Shown in pieces: positions 27,100 through 35,785 of a stretch of 50,743 nt of DNA. Each line of letters starts with the position of its first letter. Positions within the stretch are counted from its first letter, which is position 1. This DNA comes from Lacunisphaera sp. (GTDB lineage: Bacteria > Verrucomicrobiota > Verrucomicrobiia > Opitutales > Opitutaceae), in assembly GCA_009695095.1 (NCBI GenBank), contig SIBQ01000015.1, positions 1 through 50,743 of the forward strand. Direction: 5' to 3'. A model generated the notes under the pieces. The model was given only the letters and a program-made list of their open reading frames with translations, was not told where the DNA came from and did no database searches. Position numbers and translations under genes: made by a program.

Positions 27100-27909
27100 A
27101 TGGCCTCTCCACGCATAGCTTTTCTCGGTGCCGGCAATCTCGCCTCGGCCATGGTGCGCGGACTGCTAGCGCGGAAAGTCCATACGCCGGGCGACATCGC
27201 GTGCACCAGCAAGCACGGGGTCACGGCGCAAAAACTCGCCGCCGACACCGGCATCACTTTCGAGTCCGATCTGCCGAAACTGCTGGCCGGTGCTGACACC
27301 GTCATCGTCGCCTTCAAGCCGCAGTCGCTCGCCGGCTCCGACCCGCGACTTGCTGAACTGACCGCCGGCAAACTCGTTCTCTCTGTGCTCGCCGGCATAA
27401 AACTGGCGCGCCTCGCGCAAATTTTTCCCCGCGCCCGCAATTTGGTGCGGGCCCTGCCCAATCTTCCCGCTGCCATCGGCGCGGGCATCACCCCTTGGTG
27501 CTCGCTCGCCCTGCTCGCTCCGGCGGACCACGCCACCATGGAGAAACTGCTCGGCTCCCTCGGCCAGCATCTCGCACTCGGGGAGGAGCACATGGACACG
27601 GTTACCGCGCTGGTCGGCAGCGGCCCAGCGTTTCTTTTTGAATTTCTCGCCGCGCTGCGCGATGGCGGCGGCGCCGCCGGCCTACCACGCGAGACGGCAC
27701 TGCAACTCGCGATCCAGACCGTGTTGGGTTCCACGAAACTCCTCGCGCAGACCGGTGGCGAGCCCGAGGCGTTGCGCGACAAGGTCGTCTCGCCCAACGG
27801 CACCACCTTTGCCGGCCTGCAGGTCATGGCCGCCCGCCAGTTCCGTGAGACAGTGAAGGAAACCATTCTCGCCGCCGCCCGCCGCTCCGGCGAACTGTCG
27901 CAAGATTAG
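27100..27909 (+). CDS. proC: Pyrroline-5-carboxylate reductase
   Basis: A 269-residue NAD(P)H enzyme making the last step of proline synthesis. The N-terminal nucleotide-binding fold is IAFLGAGNLASAMVRGLLA, with NLVRALPNLPAAIGAGITPW in the middle and the C-terminal helical dimer domain containing ALVGSGPAFLFEFLAALRDG and VVSPNGTTFAGLQVM. I start it at the ATG at 27100, where the conserved fold begins; an upstream frame start at 26998 overlaps the kinase gene. It is about 78 bp after the receiver-kinase gene, so possibly co-transcribed. Confidence 0.95.
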   Translation: MASPRIAFLGAGNLASAMVRGLLARKVHTPGDIACTSKHGVTAQKLAADTGITFESDLPKLLAGADTVIVAFKPQSLAGSDPRLAELTAGKLVLSVLAGIKLARLAQIFPRARNLVRALPNLPAAIGAGITPWCSLALLAPADHATMEKLLGSLGQHLALGEEHMDTVTALVGSGPAFLFEFLAALRDGGGAAGLPRETALQLAIQTVLGSTKLLAQTGGEPEALRDKVVSPNGTTFAGLQVMAARQFRETVKETILAAARRSGELSQD

Positions 27910-27921
27910 GTTTTCCGCGAA

Positions 27922-28640
27922 TTATTTTACCGGCCGGCCGAACGTCTCCGGCGGGACCGACTCCGGATTCGCCTCCATCTGGTCGATGAGCATGACGTAA
28001 AGCATGCGGCCGTTGGCCATGGTCTCGACCCGTTGGGGCTGGAGCACGCCACCGACCTCGCGAAAATCCTTAAAGAAAGTATCCACCGCCAGGCGCTGGC
28101 CGTTGGCCGCGCGATAGACCGTGCGCTTCACCACCTCGTAGGTCTGTGCATCCACCCAGAGAAAAAAATATTATCGCTCCGGTTCATCAGGAGCAGCTTG
28201 TAGGCGGAGCGCCCCTCGATGGACTCCTCGCCCGCGTAGTCCACGGTGTAGCCCTTTGCGGAAGAATTCACCAGCGGACCGTCCAAGTCGGCGTTGGCGA
28301 TGAAGTCCTTCGCGTCGCTCTCCGTCATGTCCTGCGGGGCCCCGCCCTTCACCTCAGTGTGGCTGATCCACGGCGCCTGCTCTCCATCGCAGACCTGCAG
28401 CGCCCGGCGGAGCGGCGTGAAGTTTTCCACCCGCAACCGGTTGGGACGCTGAGCCACGAGCAGGAACGGCACCACTTCGCCGTTGATGAACGTGCGGCCC
28501 TCAGCGCGCAGCGCCGTCAGCATCGCCAGCCGCTCCCCCGCCCGCGCCGCATGCTTTTGGGCGATCTCATGCCCAAGCTGCGCGTGGGTTGTCGCCGCCA
28601 GGGTCAGAAAAAGAATGAGGCGGCGGATATGACGCATCAA
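27922..28640 (-). pseudogene. Secreted LolA/outer-membrane-lipoprotein-sorting-like protein, frameshifted
   Basis: The first frame starts at 28640 with a signal peptide (MRHIRRLILFLTLAATTHAQ) and runs to a strand-rich region (GYTVDYAGEESIEGRSAYKL, LLMNRSDNIFF). The downstream frame continues LWVDAQTYEVVKRTVYRAAN to a stop at 27922. The frames join if one A is added to the A7 run at 28162-28168. The joined protein of about 239 residues has the look of the LolA/DUF4292-like fold with the conserved xLWVDxxTxxVxK segment. It is convergent with proC. A single homopolymer slip may be a base-call error, in which case this is an intact gene. Confidence 0.62.
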
Positions 28641-28733
28641 GTCACAAGCTGCCGATTTTCCCCCATCGTGTCCAATCTAAGTTGGCTGCAAGCTGGGCTT
28701 GCTGCCCCGGCGGGAACCGTTATCCTTTGCGCC

Positions 28734-28973
28734 ATGGAATTCGGCTGGTGGCAGAAAGACGCGGAAGGAAGGAAGCACCAGGTCTGCGTGGATGTCTTTG
28801 GCAAGAACATCACCTGGACTAAGAAATACGGCCACCATTCCTCCTGGAAACCTTACGGCCCGCCCAGTGACACAGACTGGGACAAGCTCATCGCCGAGGC
28901 GGAGCGCCGCGTGCCCCGCCGGCTGTTTTCCCAAAAGCAGTTCGAGTTCATCCTGAGCCAGCGCCCGCGGTAG
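28734..28973 (+). CDS. Small conserved-looking hypothetical protein
   Basis: A 79-residue soluble protein, starting MEFGWWQKDAEGRKHQVCVD and ending LFSQKQFEFILSQRPR. It has a charged, aromatic-rich N-terminal half (FGKNITWTKKYGHHSSW) and an amphipathic C-terminal helix. I do not know the function. The ATG at 28734 is chosen because the frame upstream of it is antisense to the frameshifted secreted-protein gene and does not look protein-like. Confidence 0.6.
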   Translation: MEFGWWQKDAEGRKHQVCVDVFGKNITWTKKYGHHSSWKPYGPPSDTDWDKLIAEAERRVPRRLFSQKQFEFILSQRPR

Positions 28974-29098
28974 CCATCCCTGCTGGGTGACCGGATTTCC
29001 AGCGAAAAAAGTCACGAAAATGTCTTAGCCCGTTTTGGAAAGATGTCCGCGCGCCTATAGGCGCCTTGAGAGTCTCCATTACCACCTGATTTTTGTGG

Positions 29099-29677
29099 CT
29101 AAACTGTCCTAGCCTTGGCTCGGCCATTCTGTGCTTCAGCTTTACGGGCTATTTTTTGTTTCGTGAGAAAATAACACCGCGCCTTGGGCCAGATGAAACG
29201 GAGGGCCGGCGCCAGCTCAGCCGGCCGCTCCACCAGCCAGCGGTCGATCTCTGCCACCGTGAACCAGTCGCCGCGCTCGATCTCCTCCGCCTGCAGCGTG
29301 AACGGCCCTTCCGCTTCCACGCGATAGACCCACACGAACTCCTGGCCCGACTCCTCCCGCGCTTCAATTTTGAACAGCACCTGCGGAGGCTGCCCGGGCC
29401 GACAGCCGAGCTCCTCCGCCAGCTCGCGCCCCGCCGTGCCGTCGTAATCCTCCCCCGCCCCCACGTGCCCGGCCGCCGACGAATCCCACACGCCGGGATG
29501 CAGGTCCTTGGCCATCGAACGATTTTCGAGAAACACCCGGCCGGCGCGGTTGCACACAAGCAGATGCACGGCCCAGTGCCGGAGTTTGCGCCGATGCACC
29601 TCCCGCCGGGCCCGCTGCCCGATCACCCGGTCCAACTCGTCCACCACGTCGAAAAGATCGTCCAGATTCTGCGCCAC
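29099..29677 (-). CDS. Nudix hydrolase (isopentenyl-diphosphate-isomerase-like subgroup)
   Basis: About 192 residues with a complete Nudix box: GHVGAGEDYDGTAGRELAEELG (G-x5-E-x7-RE-x2-EE-x-G). Preceding sequence RHWAVHLLVCNRAGRVFLEN and following VFVWVYRVEAEGPF fit the YfcD/IDI-like Nudix group, which hydrolyses or isomerises diphosphate substrates. I prefer a GTG at 29677 over the GTG at 29686, because the latter lies in a dispersed repeat. The C-terminal tail (KQKIARKAEAQNGRAKARTV) is basic. Confidence 0.85.
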   Translation of the reverse strand: MAQNLDDLFDVVDELDRVIGQRARREVHRRKLRHWAVHLLVCNRAGRVFLENRSMAKDLHPGVWDSSAAGHVGAGEDYDGTAGRELAEELGCRPGQPPQVLFKIEAREESGQEFVWVYRVEAEGPFTLQAEEIERGDWFTVAEIDRWLVERPAELAPALRFIWPKARCYFLTKQKIARKAEAQNGRAKARTV

Positions 29678-29770
29678 GGATGACACCGATGAACACGGAT
29701 GGATTTATTGTCCAGCCGCCACTCCCACCAACTCTGGTTTGTCATCCGTGCCCATCCGTGCAATCCGTGG
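29678..29770. repeat. ATCCGTG-type palindromic dispersed repeat
   Basis: The left arm GGATGACACCGATGAACACGG is the approximate inverse of the right arm, which has GTCATCCGTG, CCATCCGTG and AATCCGTGG in tandem. It sits between the divergent Nudix gene and the next gene. Verrucomicrobial genomes commonly carry such ATCCGTG-rich intergenic repeats; a related element is at 34743-34803. Confidence 0.55.
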
Positions 29771-29787
29771 CCCTCCCCAATTTTCCC

Positions 29788-30262
29788 ATGGCCAAAATCG
29801 AAGTCAGTCAGGTCGCCGAGATCCTCAAAAAACACAAACTCGACCCCTCCCTTCTCCGCGCGATCGTCGAGGAGATGAACGAGATCACCGCGCCCGCCGC
29901 CGACAAGGATATCAAGCCCCCCGCGCCCAAGAAGCAGTTTGTCGTCCTGCTCTCCGACATGGACGGCAAGCTGCCGAAGAAGGACCTCATCGGCTGGGTC
30001 GTGCAAATCCCGGAGTTATTGCACCATGCCCCGCTCCACCACCGACCGGATTTTCAAGGGCGCCTACGATTTCAACGCCTCCAAGCGCGGCCAGCGGCTG
30101 CCCGTCAAGTCCATCGGCGAGGCCCTCGAGAGCGGCAGCGCCAAGTATTTCAAGGAGTCCGAGCTCTGGGTGAAGACCAAGCTACCCATCTCCGTCGTCG
30201 TCACCGACAACGTCCTCCCCACGGACGAGTTCAAGATGGAGAAAGTGGATCGCCGTCGGTAG
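29788..30262 (+). pseudogene. Conserved-looking hypothetical protein, frameshifted
   Basis: The ATG at 29788 begins MAKIEVSQVAEILKKHKLDP and continues to KKQFVVLLSDMDGKLPKKDL, IGWVVQIPE. The reading then shifts by one base near 30020-30030 and resumes as STTDRIFKGAYDFNASKRGQ, ALESGSAKYFKESELWVKTK and VVVTDNVLPTDEFKMEK to a stop at 30262. Both halves look like one protein of about 158 residues. I do not know the family; the second half is enriched in charged residues with one hydrophobic strand set. The shift is outside a long homopolymer, so a real mutation is possible. Confidence 0.6.
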
Positions 30263-30290
30263 GACGAAGAATGACGAGATCTGGAGGCGC

Positions 30291-30343
30291 AGCAACCCCG
30301 CTGCGGTTATTCTTCGCGGGCGAGGTCGCCCGCGCTCCAATTC
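30291..30343. repeat. REP-like palindromic repeat, copy 1
   Basis: The sequence runs CAACCCCGCTGCGGTT then TTCGCGGGCGAGGTCGCCCGC followed by GCTCC, with GCGGGCGA/GTCGCCCGC as a self-complementary core. A related copy is at 35684-35732 (GACCTTGCTGCAGTTCGCGGGCGCGGTCGCCCGC). It lies between the frameshifted hypothetical gene and the DUF192 gene. Confidence 0.55.
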
Positions 30344-30359
30344 AACGCATCGATTGCGC

Positions 30360-30878
30360 TCAATGCAGCCCAGCCGCCTCGGGCTTGAGTCCGCGGGCTG
30401 TCAGCGCCGCCGCCACGGCTTTCAGGTCAAGCTTCGTGCCGGGCTTCACGCCGCTCCGGGCATACCAGCCTTGGTTCATCTCCAGGCAGAATTGTATCTG
30501 GCGGCTGCGCGCGTTCACCGTCCGTTCATCGAGCGGATACAGCGGGTAGATTTCCTTTAGTTCGCCCGTCTTGTCGAAATAGCCGATGTCGAGCGGCAGC
30601 GTCGTGTTGCGCATCCAGAAGCCCTGCGGCTGCGGGGCCGTGAACACAAATAACATTCCTTCATCCTCCCCCATCGTCTTCCGGAACATCAGCCCCTTTT
30701 GCAATTCCCGCGGTAGCGCGGCGATCTGCATCTGCACCGTCCGGTCGCCGATCTTGACGGCAAACCGGTCGTCTACGGTCTTGGGCAGCACGTTTTTGGC
30801 CGCATCGCTGCCTCCGCAGGCGGTGAGCAGGGCGACAACAGCGACGACAGACAGCGGCAGGGAATGGCGGAGATACAT
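30360..30878 (-). CDS. DUF192-family lipoprotein
   Basis: A 172-residue secreted protein with a lipobox (VVALLTACGG, Cys near residue 21). The DUF192 core is clear: IAALPRELQKGLMFRKTMGE, GMLFVFTAPQPQGFWMRNTT, LPLDIGYFDKTGEL and CLEMNQGWYARSGVKPGTKL. It is usually a small periplasmic protein of unknown role, often found with protein export or envelope genes. It is divergent from the M24 peptidase gene. Confidence 0.9.
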   Translation of the reverse strand: MYLRHSLPLSVVAVVALLTACGGSDAAKNVLPKTVDDRFAVKIGDRTVQMQIAALPRELQKGLMFRKTMGEDEGMLFVFTAPQPQGFWMRNTTLPLDIGYFDKTGELKEIYPLYPLDERTVNARSRQIQFCLEMNQGWYARSGVKPGTKLDLKAVAAALTARGLKPEAAGLH

Positions 30879-30959
30879 GCTGCATCATTCCCAATCATAG
30901 ATCGTATATCGTAAATCCTAAATTGCGCTCAGGTCATTTTCACCTTCACTCTCACTCGT

Positions 30960-32093
30960 ATGGCCGCCTCCCTCCCCCCGCTCCTCTACGCCGACACCCA
31001 CGCCAGCTCCGACATGCTGTATTTCGGCCGCGTCGAGGTGCACGACCCTTTCATCGCCTTTGGGGCACGCGGCAAGAAGATCACCGCCCAGCGCGCTCTG
31101 GAATTCGGCCGCGTCAAGCGCACCGGCGACTTCGATGTCGTCCTGCCGCAGGAACCCTGGCTGGTCCGCGCCCAGCAGCGCTACGGCGCCAAGGCCGGCG
31201 TCCCGGAAATAATCGCCACCCTCGCGCGGGAATACGGCCTCCGCGCCTTCCGGGTGGCGGATGATTTTCCCGCCTCACTTTACGTCCAACTGACCAAGCT
31301 GGGGCTCAGGTTGAAATTTGCCGACGGCATGCTGTTCCCCGAGCGCGAGATCAAGACCGACTGGGAGGCTGCCTGCATCCGCGAGGGCAACCGCCTCTGC
31401 TCAGTCGGCTACACCGTCGCGGAAAAGATCCTGCGGGCCACCAAGGTCAAGGGCCGCACCTTGGTTCATCAAGGCCAGCCGCTCACCTCCGAGCGCCTGC
31501 GCTTTGCCATCGATACCGCCATCAACCAGCAGGGTGGCAACGCGCAGGACACCATCGTCGCAGGTGGCGACCAGGCTTGCGACCCGCATGAGCGGGGCTC
31601 GGGCCCGCTCCGTCCGCACGAGCTGATCATCATCGATATTTTCCCGCGGGTGGTGGAGACCGGCTACTTCGGCGACATGACGCGCACCTACCTCAAGGGT
31701 CGGCCCCGCGAGGTGCAGCGCCGGTTGGTCGCCACCGTGCGCGAGGCCCAGAAACGCGCCACCCGCCTCATGCGGGCGGGCGTCGACGGGCGGCTTGTGC
31801 ACGCGGCCTGCACCGATTGTTTTGCCGACGCCGGCTACGAGACCAGGCGCACGAAGACCGGGTCCGTCGGTTTCTTCCACGGCACCGGCCACGGCCTCGG
31901 CCTCGCGGTGCACGACGCGGGCCTCATGTCGCCCACGGTCCCCAACCTGCTCAAGCTGGGCTCGGTCCTGACCGTGGAGCCGGGTCTCTACTATCCCGGC
32001 CTCGGCGGCTGCCGCTGGGAGGATGTGGTCCAGATCACCGCCACTGGCACCCGACCGCTCTCGAAACACCCCTACCACTGGGAAATCAGGTAA
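30960..32093 (+). CDS. M24-family metallopeptidase (Xaa-Pro aminopeptidase-like)
   Basis: A 377-residue cytosolic pita-bread-fold peptidase. The N-terminal third is a creatinase-like domain (YADTHASSDMLYFGRVEVHD). The metal-binding core has the two aspartates in IIDIFPRVVETGYFGDMTRT, His in HGTGHGLGLAVHDAG, and glutamates in VLTVEPGLYYPGLGGCRWED. These are the five ligands expected of M24. It may remove N-terminal Xaa-Pro or cleave a specific substrate; the exact substrate is not evident. It ends six bases before the Fpg gene, so the two are likely co-transcribed. Confidence 0.92.
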   Translation: MAASLPPLLYADTHASSDMLYFGRVEVHDPFIAFGARGKKITAQRALEFGRVKRTGDFDVVLPQEPWLVRAQQRYGAKAGVPEIIATLAREYGLRAFRVADDFPASLYVQLTKLGLRLKFADGMLFPEREIKTDWEAACIREGNRLCSVGYTVAEKILRATKVKGRTLVHQGQPLTSERLRFAIDTAINQQGGNAQDTIVAGGDQACDPHERGSGPLRPHELIIIDIFPRVVETGYFGDMTRTYLKGRPREVQRRLVATVREAQKRATRLMRAGVDGRLVHAACTDCFADAGYETRRTKTGSVGFFHGTGHGLGLAVHDAGLMSPTVPNLLKLGSVLTVEPGLYYPGLGGCRWEDVVQITATGTRPLSKHPYHWEIR

Positions 32094-32099
32094 GGGGCC

Positions 32100-32924
32100 A
32101 TGCCCGAGCTGGCCGAAGTTGAGTTTTTCCGCAAACGCTGGAGCGCCGGACACGGCGCCAAAGTCATCGCTGTGCGATTGCACGACGACAAAAAGGTCTT
32201 CCGCGGCACCAGCACCGCTTTGCTGAAACGAAAACTTACGGGAGCGCGGCTGCTCGACTCCGCGACCTCGGCCAAGCAGCTGCTTTTCCGGTTCAGTAGC
32301 AGCCATTGGCTGGGCGTCCATCTCGGCATGAGCGGCGAGTTGCGCGTCGAGACACCCGGCTACGCGCCAGCCAAACACGATCACTTCGTCCTCGTGCAGC
32401 GGACCCGCCAGCTGGTGTTTAACGATCCCCGGATGTTCGGCCGTGTGCTCTTCTCCTCCGGACCTAAACCACCCGCGTGGTGGACGCGGATCGCGCCGGC
32501 CATACTGTCCAAGAAGTTCACCGTCGAGGCCGTGGCCGGTTTCCTGAAGCGCCGCGGTCGCGCGCCGATCAAGGCCGTCCTGTTGATGCAGGAGCGCTTC
32601 CCCGGCATCGGCAACTGGATGGCCGACGATGTGCTCTGGCGGGCCGCGATCCATCCGAAGCGGCTGGCCGGCTCGCTTACGACGGCTGAAGTACGGACCC
32701 TGCACCGCGAATGCCAAAAACTCTGCCGGCTCGCCTTCGACACGATTGCGGGCCAGGGCCGCTACCTGCCGCCCGATCTCAATCACCATATCCCCCAGTC
32801 GTGGCTCTTCTGGCACCGCTGGGAGGACGGCGGGCGCTGCCCGCGCACCGGCCAGTTGCTGCGCCGCGCGACCGCCGGCGGTCGCACCACGTGCTGGTCG
32901 CCCGCCCGGCAGAGATTACGGTAA
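32100..32924 (+). CDS. Formamidopyrimidine-DNA glycosylase with degenerate zinc finger
   Basis: A 274-residue base-excision enzyme of the Fpg/Nei family that removes oxidised purines such as 8-oxoguanine. Catalytic Pro2-Glu3 are in MPELAEVEFFRKRW, the conserved lysine is near SAKQLLFRF, and the H2TH region is LLMQERFPGIGNWMADDVLW. The C-terminal zinc finger normally has four cysteines; here it reads CPRTGQLLRRATAGGRTTCW, then SPARQ, so at most two cysteines remain. Zincless Fpg forms are known in eukaryotes and some bacteria. Activity may depend on a replacement fold. It follows the M24 gene by six bases. Confidence 0.88.
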   Translation: MPELAEVEFFRKRWSAGHGAKVIAVRLHDDKKVFRGTSTALLKRKLTGARLLDSATSAKQLLFRFSSSHWLGVHLGMSGELRVETPGYAPAKHDHFVLVQRTRQLVFNDPRMFGRVLFSSGPKPPAWWTRIAPAILSKKFTVEAVAGFLKRRGRAPIKAVLLMQERFPGIGNWMADDVLWRAAIHPKRLAGSLTTAEVRTLHRECQKLCRLAFDTIAGQGRYLPPDLNHHIPQSWLFWHRWEDGGRCPRTGQLLRRATAGGRTTCWSPARQRLR

Positions 32925-32960
32925 CCGCCGTCCCCTCGAATCCGGGCAACCCGCAGCAAA

Positions 32961-33929
32961 TCAGTTCTCCACCAGGCGTGCGCGCACCAGCTCAAGCAAC
33001 CGCCGCACGGCTTCCGGCCGGCGGTCCACGTGCCCGCCATCAATCCAGATCAATTCCTTGGGTTCGCCGGCCGCGGCGTGCAGCCGCTCCACCAGGTGGG
33101 GTGGCAGGCGACGGTCCTCGCGTGCCCCGATGATGATCACCGGCCGCGGCGCAATGCGCGGCGCCCAGTATTCCGCCTCCAAGGTCGGTCCATGGGCCAG
33201 CAGGTAAACCAACCGGCCCGCGATGCCGCGCAGCAGTTCCGACTGCACCTTTGTTCCCAGGTTGTGTTCGATCCACTCGCGGTTGCCGGCTCCACCGTGG
33301 ATAAGCCACACGCGCCTGAACCGTGGTTCGAGCGCTCCCACCACCGCCGCGAACGGGACGCCGAGGCTCACGCCGACCAGCTCCACCCGCGACGGATCCA
33401 CCCAAGGTTGCGCCGTCAGCCAGTCGAGTGCCAGCAGCACCGCCTGGGGCGTCTCAAGCAGGGCGCGCCGCGCCGCCGGGATGGTCGCGAGCGACTGCCT
33501 CCAGCCACGCGGCCGTTCCGGCCCGTCGTAGGGATAATCCAGCGCCGCCACAGCGAATGGCCCGGGAGCCCCGAGCAAATCCACTGCATCGCGCCCGGTC
33601 CGGTGACCGCCGAGCAACACCACCAGCGGCAGGCGAACCGCGACCGCAGCGGGACGCAGTACGCGCAGATCGACATGCAGCCCGTTGGCTGCACGGACCC
33701 GCACGGCCTGGCTGATAAATCCGCCCACCTCGGTTCGGGGCGGCTCCACCTCGACCGTGGCCACCGGTGCCCGTCGCGCCTCGAAATAACCATGTTTGGG
33801 CCAGGCTTGCAGCGCCAGCCACCCACCGGACGCCACGAGTGTCATCAGGAACACGCCTGTTATCCACCGCCAGCAGCGGAGGCGCGGTCTCTTGGGGACA
33901 GAGTTCATGGATTCAACCAGCTTGGGCAC
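32961..33929 (-). CDS. Alpha/beta hydrolase, membrane-anchored
   Basis: A 322-residue protein with one N-terminal membrane segment ([20 protein letters not shown]). The soluble domain fits an alpha/beta hydrolase: [20 protein letters not shown] with an oxyanion-type loop, the nucleophile elbow [30 protein letters not shown] and the late histidine in [14 protein letters not shown]. The catalytic triad looks complete. Substrate unknown. It converges with the Fpg gene, 37 bp between stops, and is divergent from the TlyA gene. Confidence 0.82.
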   Translation of the reverse strand: MPKLVESMNSVPKRPRLRCWRWITGVFLMTLVASGGWLALQAWPKHGYFEARRAPVATVEVEPPRTEVGGFISQAVRVRAANGLHVDLRVLRPAAVAVRLPLVVLLGGHRTGRDAVDLLGAPGPFAVAALDYPYDGPERPRGWRQSLATIPAARRALLETPQAVLLALDWLTAQPWVDPSRVELVGVSLGVPFAAVVGALEPRFRRVWLIHGGAGNREWIEHNLGTKVQSELLRGIAGRLVYLLAHGPTLEAEYWAPRIAPRPVIIIGAREDRRLPPHLVERLHAAAGEPKELIWIDGGHVDRRPEAVRRLLELVRARLVEN

Positions 33930-33987
33930 TGGTGGATCTTACTTTATGTCGTGGACGCCGTCACCGGCCACCCTTTTCTTGTCCCTG

Positions 33988-34749
33988 ATGGCGGCCGCCA
34001 AACAACGTCTCGACGAACTGCTGGTGGCGCGTGGCCTCGCCCCCACCCGGGCGCAGGCCAAGGCGCTCATCATGACCGGCCGCGTCCGCCATGGCGCCGA
34101 GCGGCTCGACAAGCCAGGCAAGGAATTTCCCGCCGGCTTCGAGCTGACCATCGACCAGCCGCCGCGCTTTGTCAGCCGCGGCGGCGAAAAGCTCGCCGCC
34201 TTCCTCGATAAATTCCCCGTCAACCTGGCCGGTGCGCACGTGCTCGACGTCGGCGCCTCGACCGGTGGATTCACTGATTGCGTCCTGCAGGCCGGTGCCG
34301 CAGCGGTGACCTGCGTCGACGTCGGCCACGGCCAGTTGCACGACAAGCTCCGTCGCGATTCGCGCGTCACCAACCTCGAGAAGCTCAACGCCCGCCAGCT
34401 GGCTCTCGGCGATCTGCCCCGCTCAAGCTACGACGTCATAGTCATGGACCTGTCCTTTATCTCGCTGAAAAGCGTGCTGCCCGCGGTCTGGCCGTTTCTG
34501 CGCAGCGGGGGCACGCTCGTCGCGCTGGTAAAGCCGCAGTTCGAAGCCGGGAAGGCCGAGGCAGACAAGGGCCTCGGCATCATCCGCGACGATACCGTGC
34601 GCCAGCGCGTGCTGGCTGAAGTGAGCAAATTTGCCCTGCGCGAGCTGCCCGGGGTTGAAGTTGGGGGGAAAATGGAGTGCCCGGTCGCCGGGGCCGACGG
34701 TAACCGGGAGTTCCTGCTAGGCCTGACCAAGACGGTTTCCTGCGGATGA
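33988..34749 (+). CDS. tlyA: TlyA-family rRNA methyltransferase
   Basis: A 253-residue protein with an N-terminal S4 domain ([20 protein letters not shown]) and a FtsJ-like SAM methyltransferase domain. Key segments: [37 protein letters not shown] (SAM motif), [20 protein letters not shown] and [19 protein letters not shown]. TlyA methylates 2'-O positions of rRNA and was first described as a haemolysin. I start at the ATG at 33988; upstream in-frame sequence is antisense to the hydrolase gene. It is 60 bp before the NAD kinase gene, with a repeat between. Confidence 0.93.
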   Translation: MAAAKQRLDELLVARGLAPTRAQAKALIMTGRVRHGAERLDKPGKEFPAGFELTIDQPPRFVSRGGEKLAAFLDKFPVNLAGAHVLDVGASTGGFTDCVLQAGAAAVTCVDVGHGQLHDKLRRDSRVTNLEKLNARQLALGDLPRSSYDVIVMDLSFISLKSVLPAVWPFLRSGGTLVALVKPQFEAGKAEADKGLGIIRDDTVRQRVLAEVSKFALRELPGVEVGGKMECPVAGADGNREFLLGLTKTVSCG

Positions 34750-34803
34750 TCGTGGATAAATTGATATTCCAATATCCGCGTTTATCCGCGTACTCAGCGG
34801 GGA
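34743..34803. repeat. ATCCGCG-type palindromic dispersed repeat
   Basis: The left arm GATGATCGTGGATAAATTGA and right arm AATATCCGCGTTTATCCGCG, then TACTCAGCGG, form an imperfect inverted repeat in the gap between tlyA and the NAD kinase gene. It belongs to the same loose class as 29678-29770. Confidence 0.45.
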
Positions 34804-34809
34804 ATCACC

Positions 34810-35652
34810 ATGCCACCCTTCCGCAAACTGGCCTTCGTCTTCAACTCGGACAAACCGGGTGCCGCGGAGCTCGCGCAGGAACTGATGGAGATCGCCCGGC
34901 TGGGCGGTGAAAAAAAATTAAAACTGTCCGCTGATCGCCGGCTTCCTCGGGGCTACTTCAAGGACTGCGATGCCTGCTGCGTCATCGGTGGCGACGGCAC
35001 CCTGCTCGGCGCCGTGCGCGGGGCGGCCGCGGCGGACATCCCCATTATCGGCGTCAATCAGGGCAGCCTCGGCTTCCTCACCACCTTCTCGGCAGACGAA
35101 GCCCGCGCACAATTCGCCGCACTCCTCCAGGGCGACTACCGCCTGGCTCGCCGTGCCCTGCTCGACTGCAAGACTGGGCCGCGCCGCAGCGACATCGCCC
35201 TCAACGACGTGCTGATCAAGGACGCCGAGCCTTCGCGCATCGTTCACCTCGAGGTTTTCGCCAACAGCAAGCTCGTCACTGACTACACCTGCGACGGCTT
35301 GATCTTTTCCACGCCCACCGGTTCGACTGCCTACAACCTCGCAGCTGGCGGCCCGATCATCCACCCCTCAGCTGGGGTCATTGCCATGACCCCCATCTGC
35401 CCGCACACGCTGAGCAACCGCACCATCATTTTTCGCGACGACGTGAAACTCACCGTCGTCAACCGGGACGCAGGCTCGCGCCTGCTCGTGGCGATGGACG
35501 GCCAGCGCAACCTAGTCGTCACCGCGGGCTCGCCGGTGGAAATCTCCATTTCCGCCAGCACCCTGGCGCTGGCGCAGCGGCGCGACTACTCGCACTTTGA
35601 GGTCATGCGCGCCAAGCTCAAGTGGAGCGGCGGTTTCCTGGACAAAAGATAA
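34810..35652 (+). CDS. NAD kinase
   Basis: A 280-residue ATP- or polyphosphate-dependent kinase that makes NADP from NAD. Hallmarks: CCVIGGDGTLLGAVRGAAAA (GGDG motif), PIIGVNQGSLGFLTTFSADE, and the second domain FSTPTGSTAYNLAAGGPIIH with PICPHTLSNRTIIF. Length matches the family. The ATG at 34810 follows GGGGAATCACC. NADP supply links functionally to the FabG and CysJ-like reductases in the window, though they are not co-transcribed. Confidence 0.96.
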   Translation: MPPFRKLAFVFNSDKPGAAELAQELMEIARLGGEKKLKLSADRRLPRGYFKDCDACCVIGGDGTLLGAVRGAAAADIPIIGVNQGSLGFLTTFSADEARAQFAALLQGDYRLARRALLDCKTGPRRSDIALNDVLIKDAEPSRIVHLEVFANSKLVTDYTCDGLIFSTPTGSTAYNLAAGGPIIHPSAGVIAMTPICPHTLSNRTIIFRDDVKLTVVNRDAGSRLLVAMDGQRNLVVTAGSPVEISISASTLALAQRRDYSHFEVMRAKLKWSGGFLDKR

Positions 35653-35683
35653 ACCCTCACCGAAGCGTCGCCTTCTGAAGCTA

Positions 35684-35732
35684 CAGCGACCTTGCTGCAG
35701 TTCGCGGGCGCGGTCGCCCGCAATCCACTAAG
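35684..35732. repeat. REP-like palindromic repeat, copy 2
   Basis: GACCTTGCTGCAGTTCGCGG then GCGCGGTCGCCCGC, with a core GCGGGCGC/GTCGCCCGC. It matches copy 1 at 30291-30343 in order and spacing of words, with a few substitutions and a four-base indel. It lies 30-80 bp after the NAD kinase stop. Confidence 0.55.
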
Positions 35733-35734
35733 CA

Positions 35735-35760
35735 AAAATCCCGGGATTCCTCCCGGGGTT
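35735..35760 (-). terminator. Terminator of the EF-hand gene
   Basis: CCCGGG (35739-35744) and CCCGGG (35752-35757 region) self-pair around ATTCCT, flanked by AAAAAT on the plus strand, which is a T-run on the minus strand. It lies 26 bp after the EF-hand protein stop. Confidence 0.7.
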
Positions 35761-35785
35761 GGACTGGCTGAACGGTCGGGGCGGC

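Noticed and set aside
29678..29770. CRISPR-like tandem repeat of ATCCGTG words
   Set aside because: The units are short, irregular and inverted, without spacers or cas genes.
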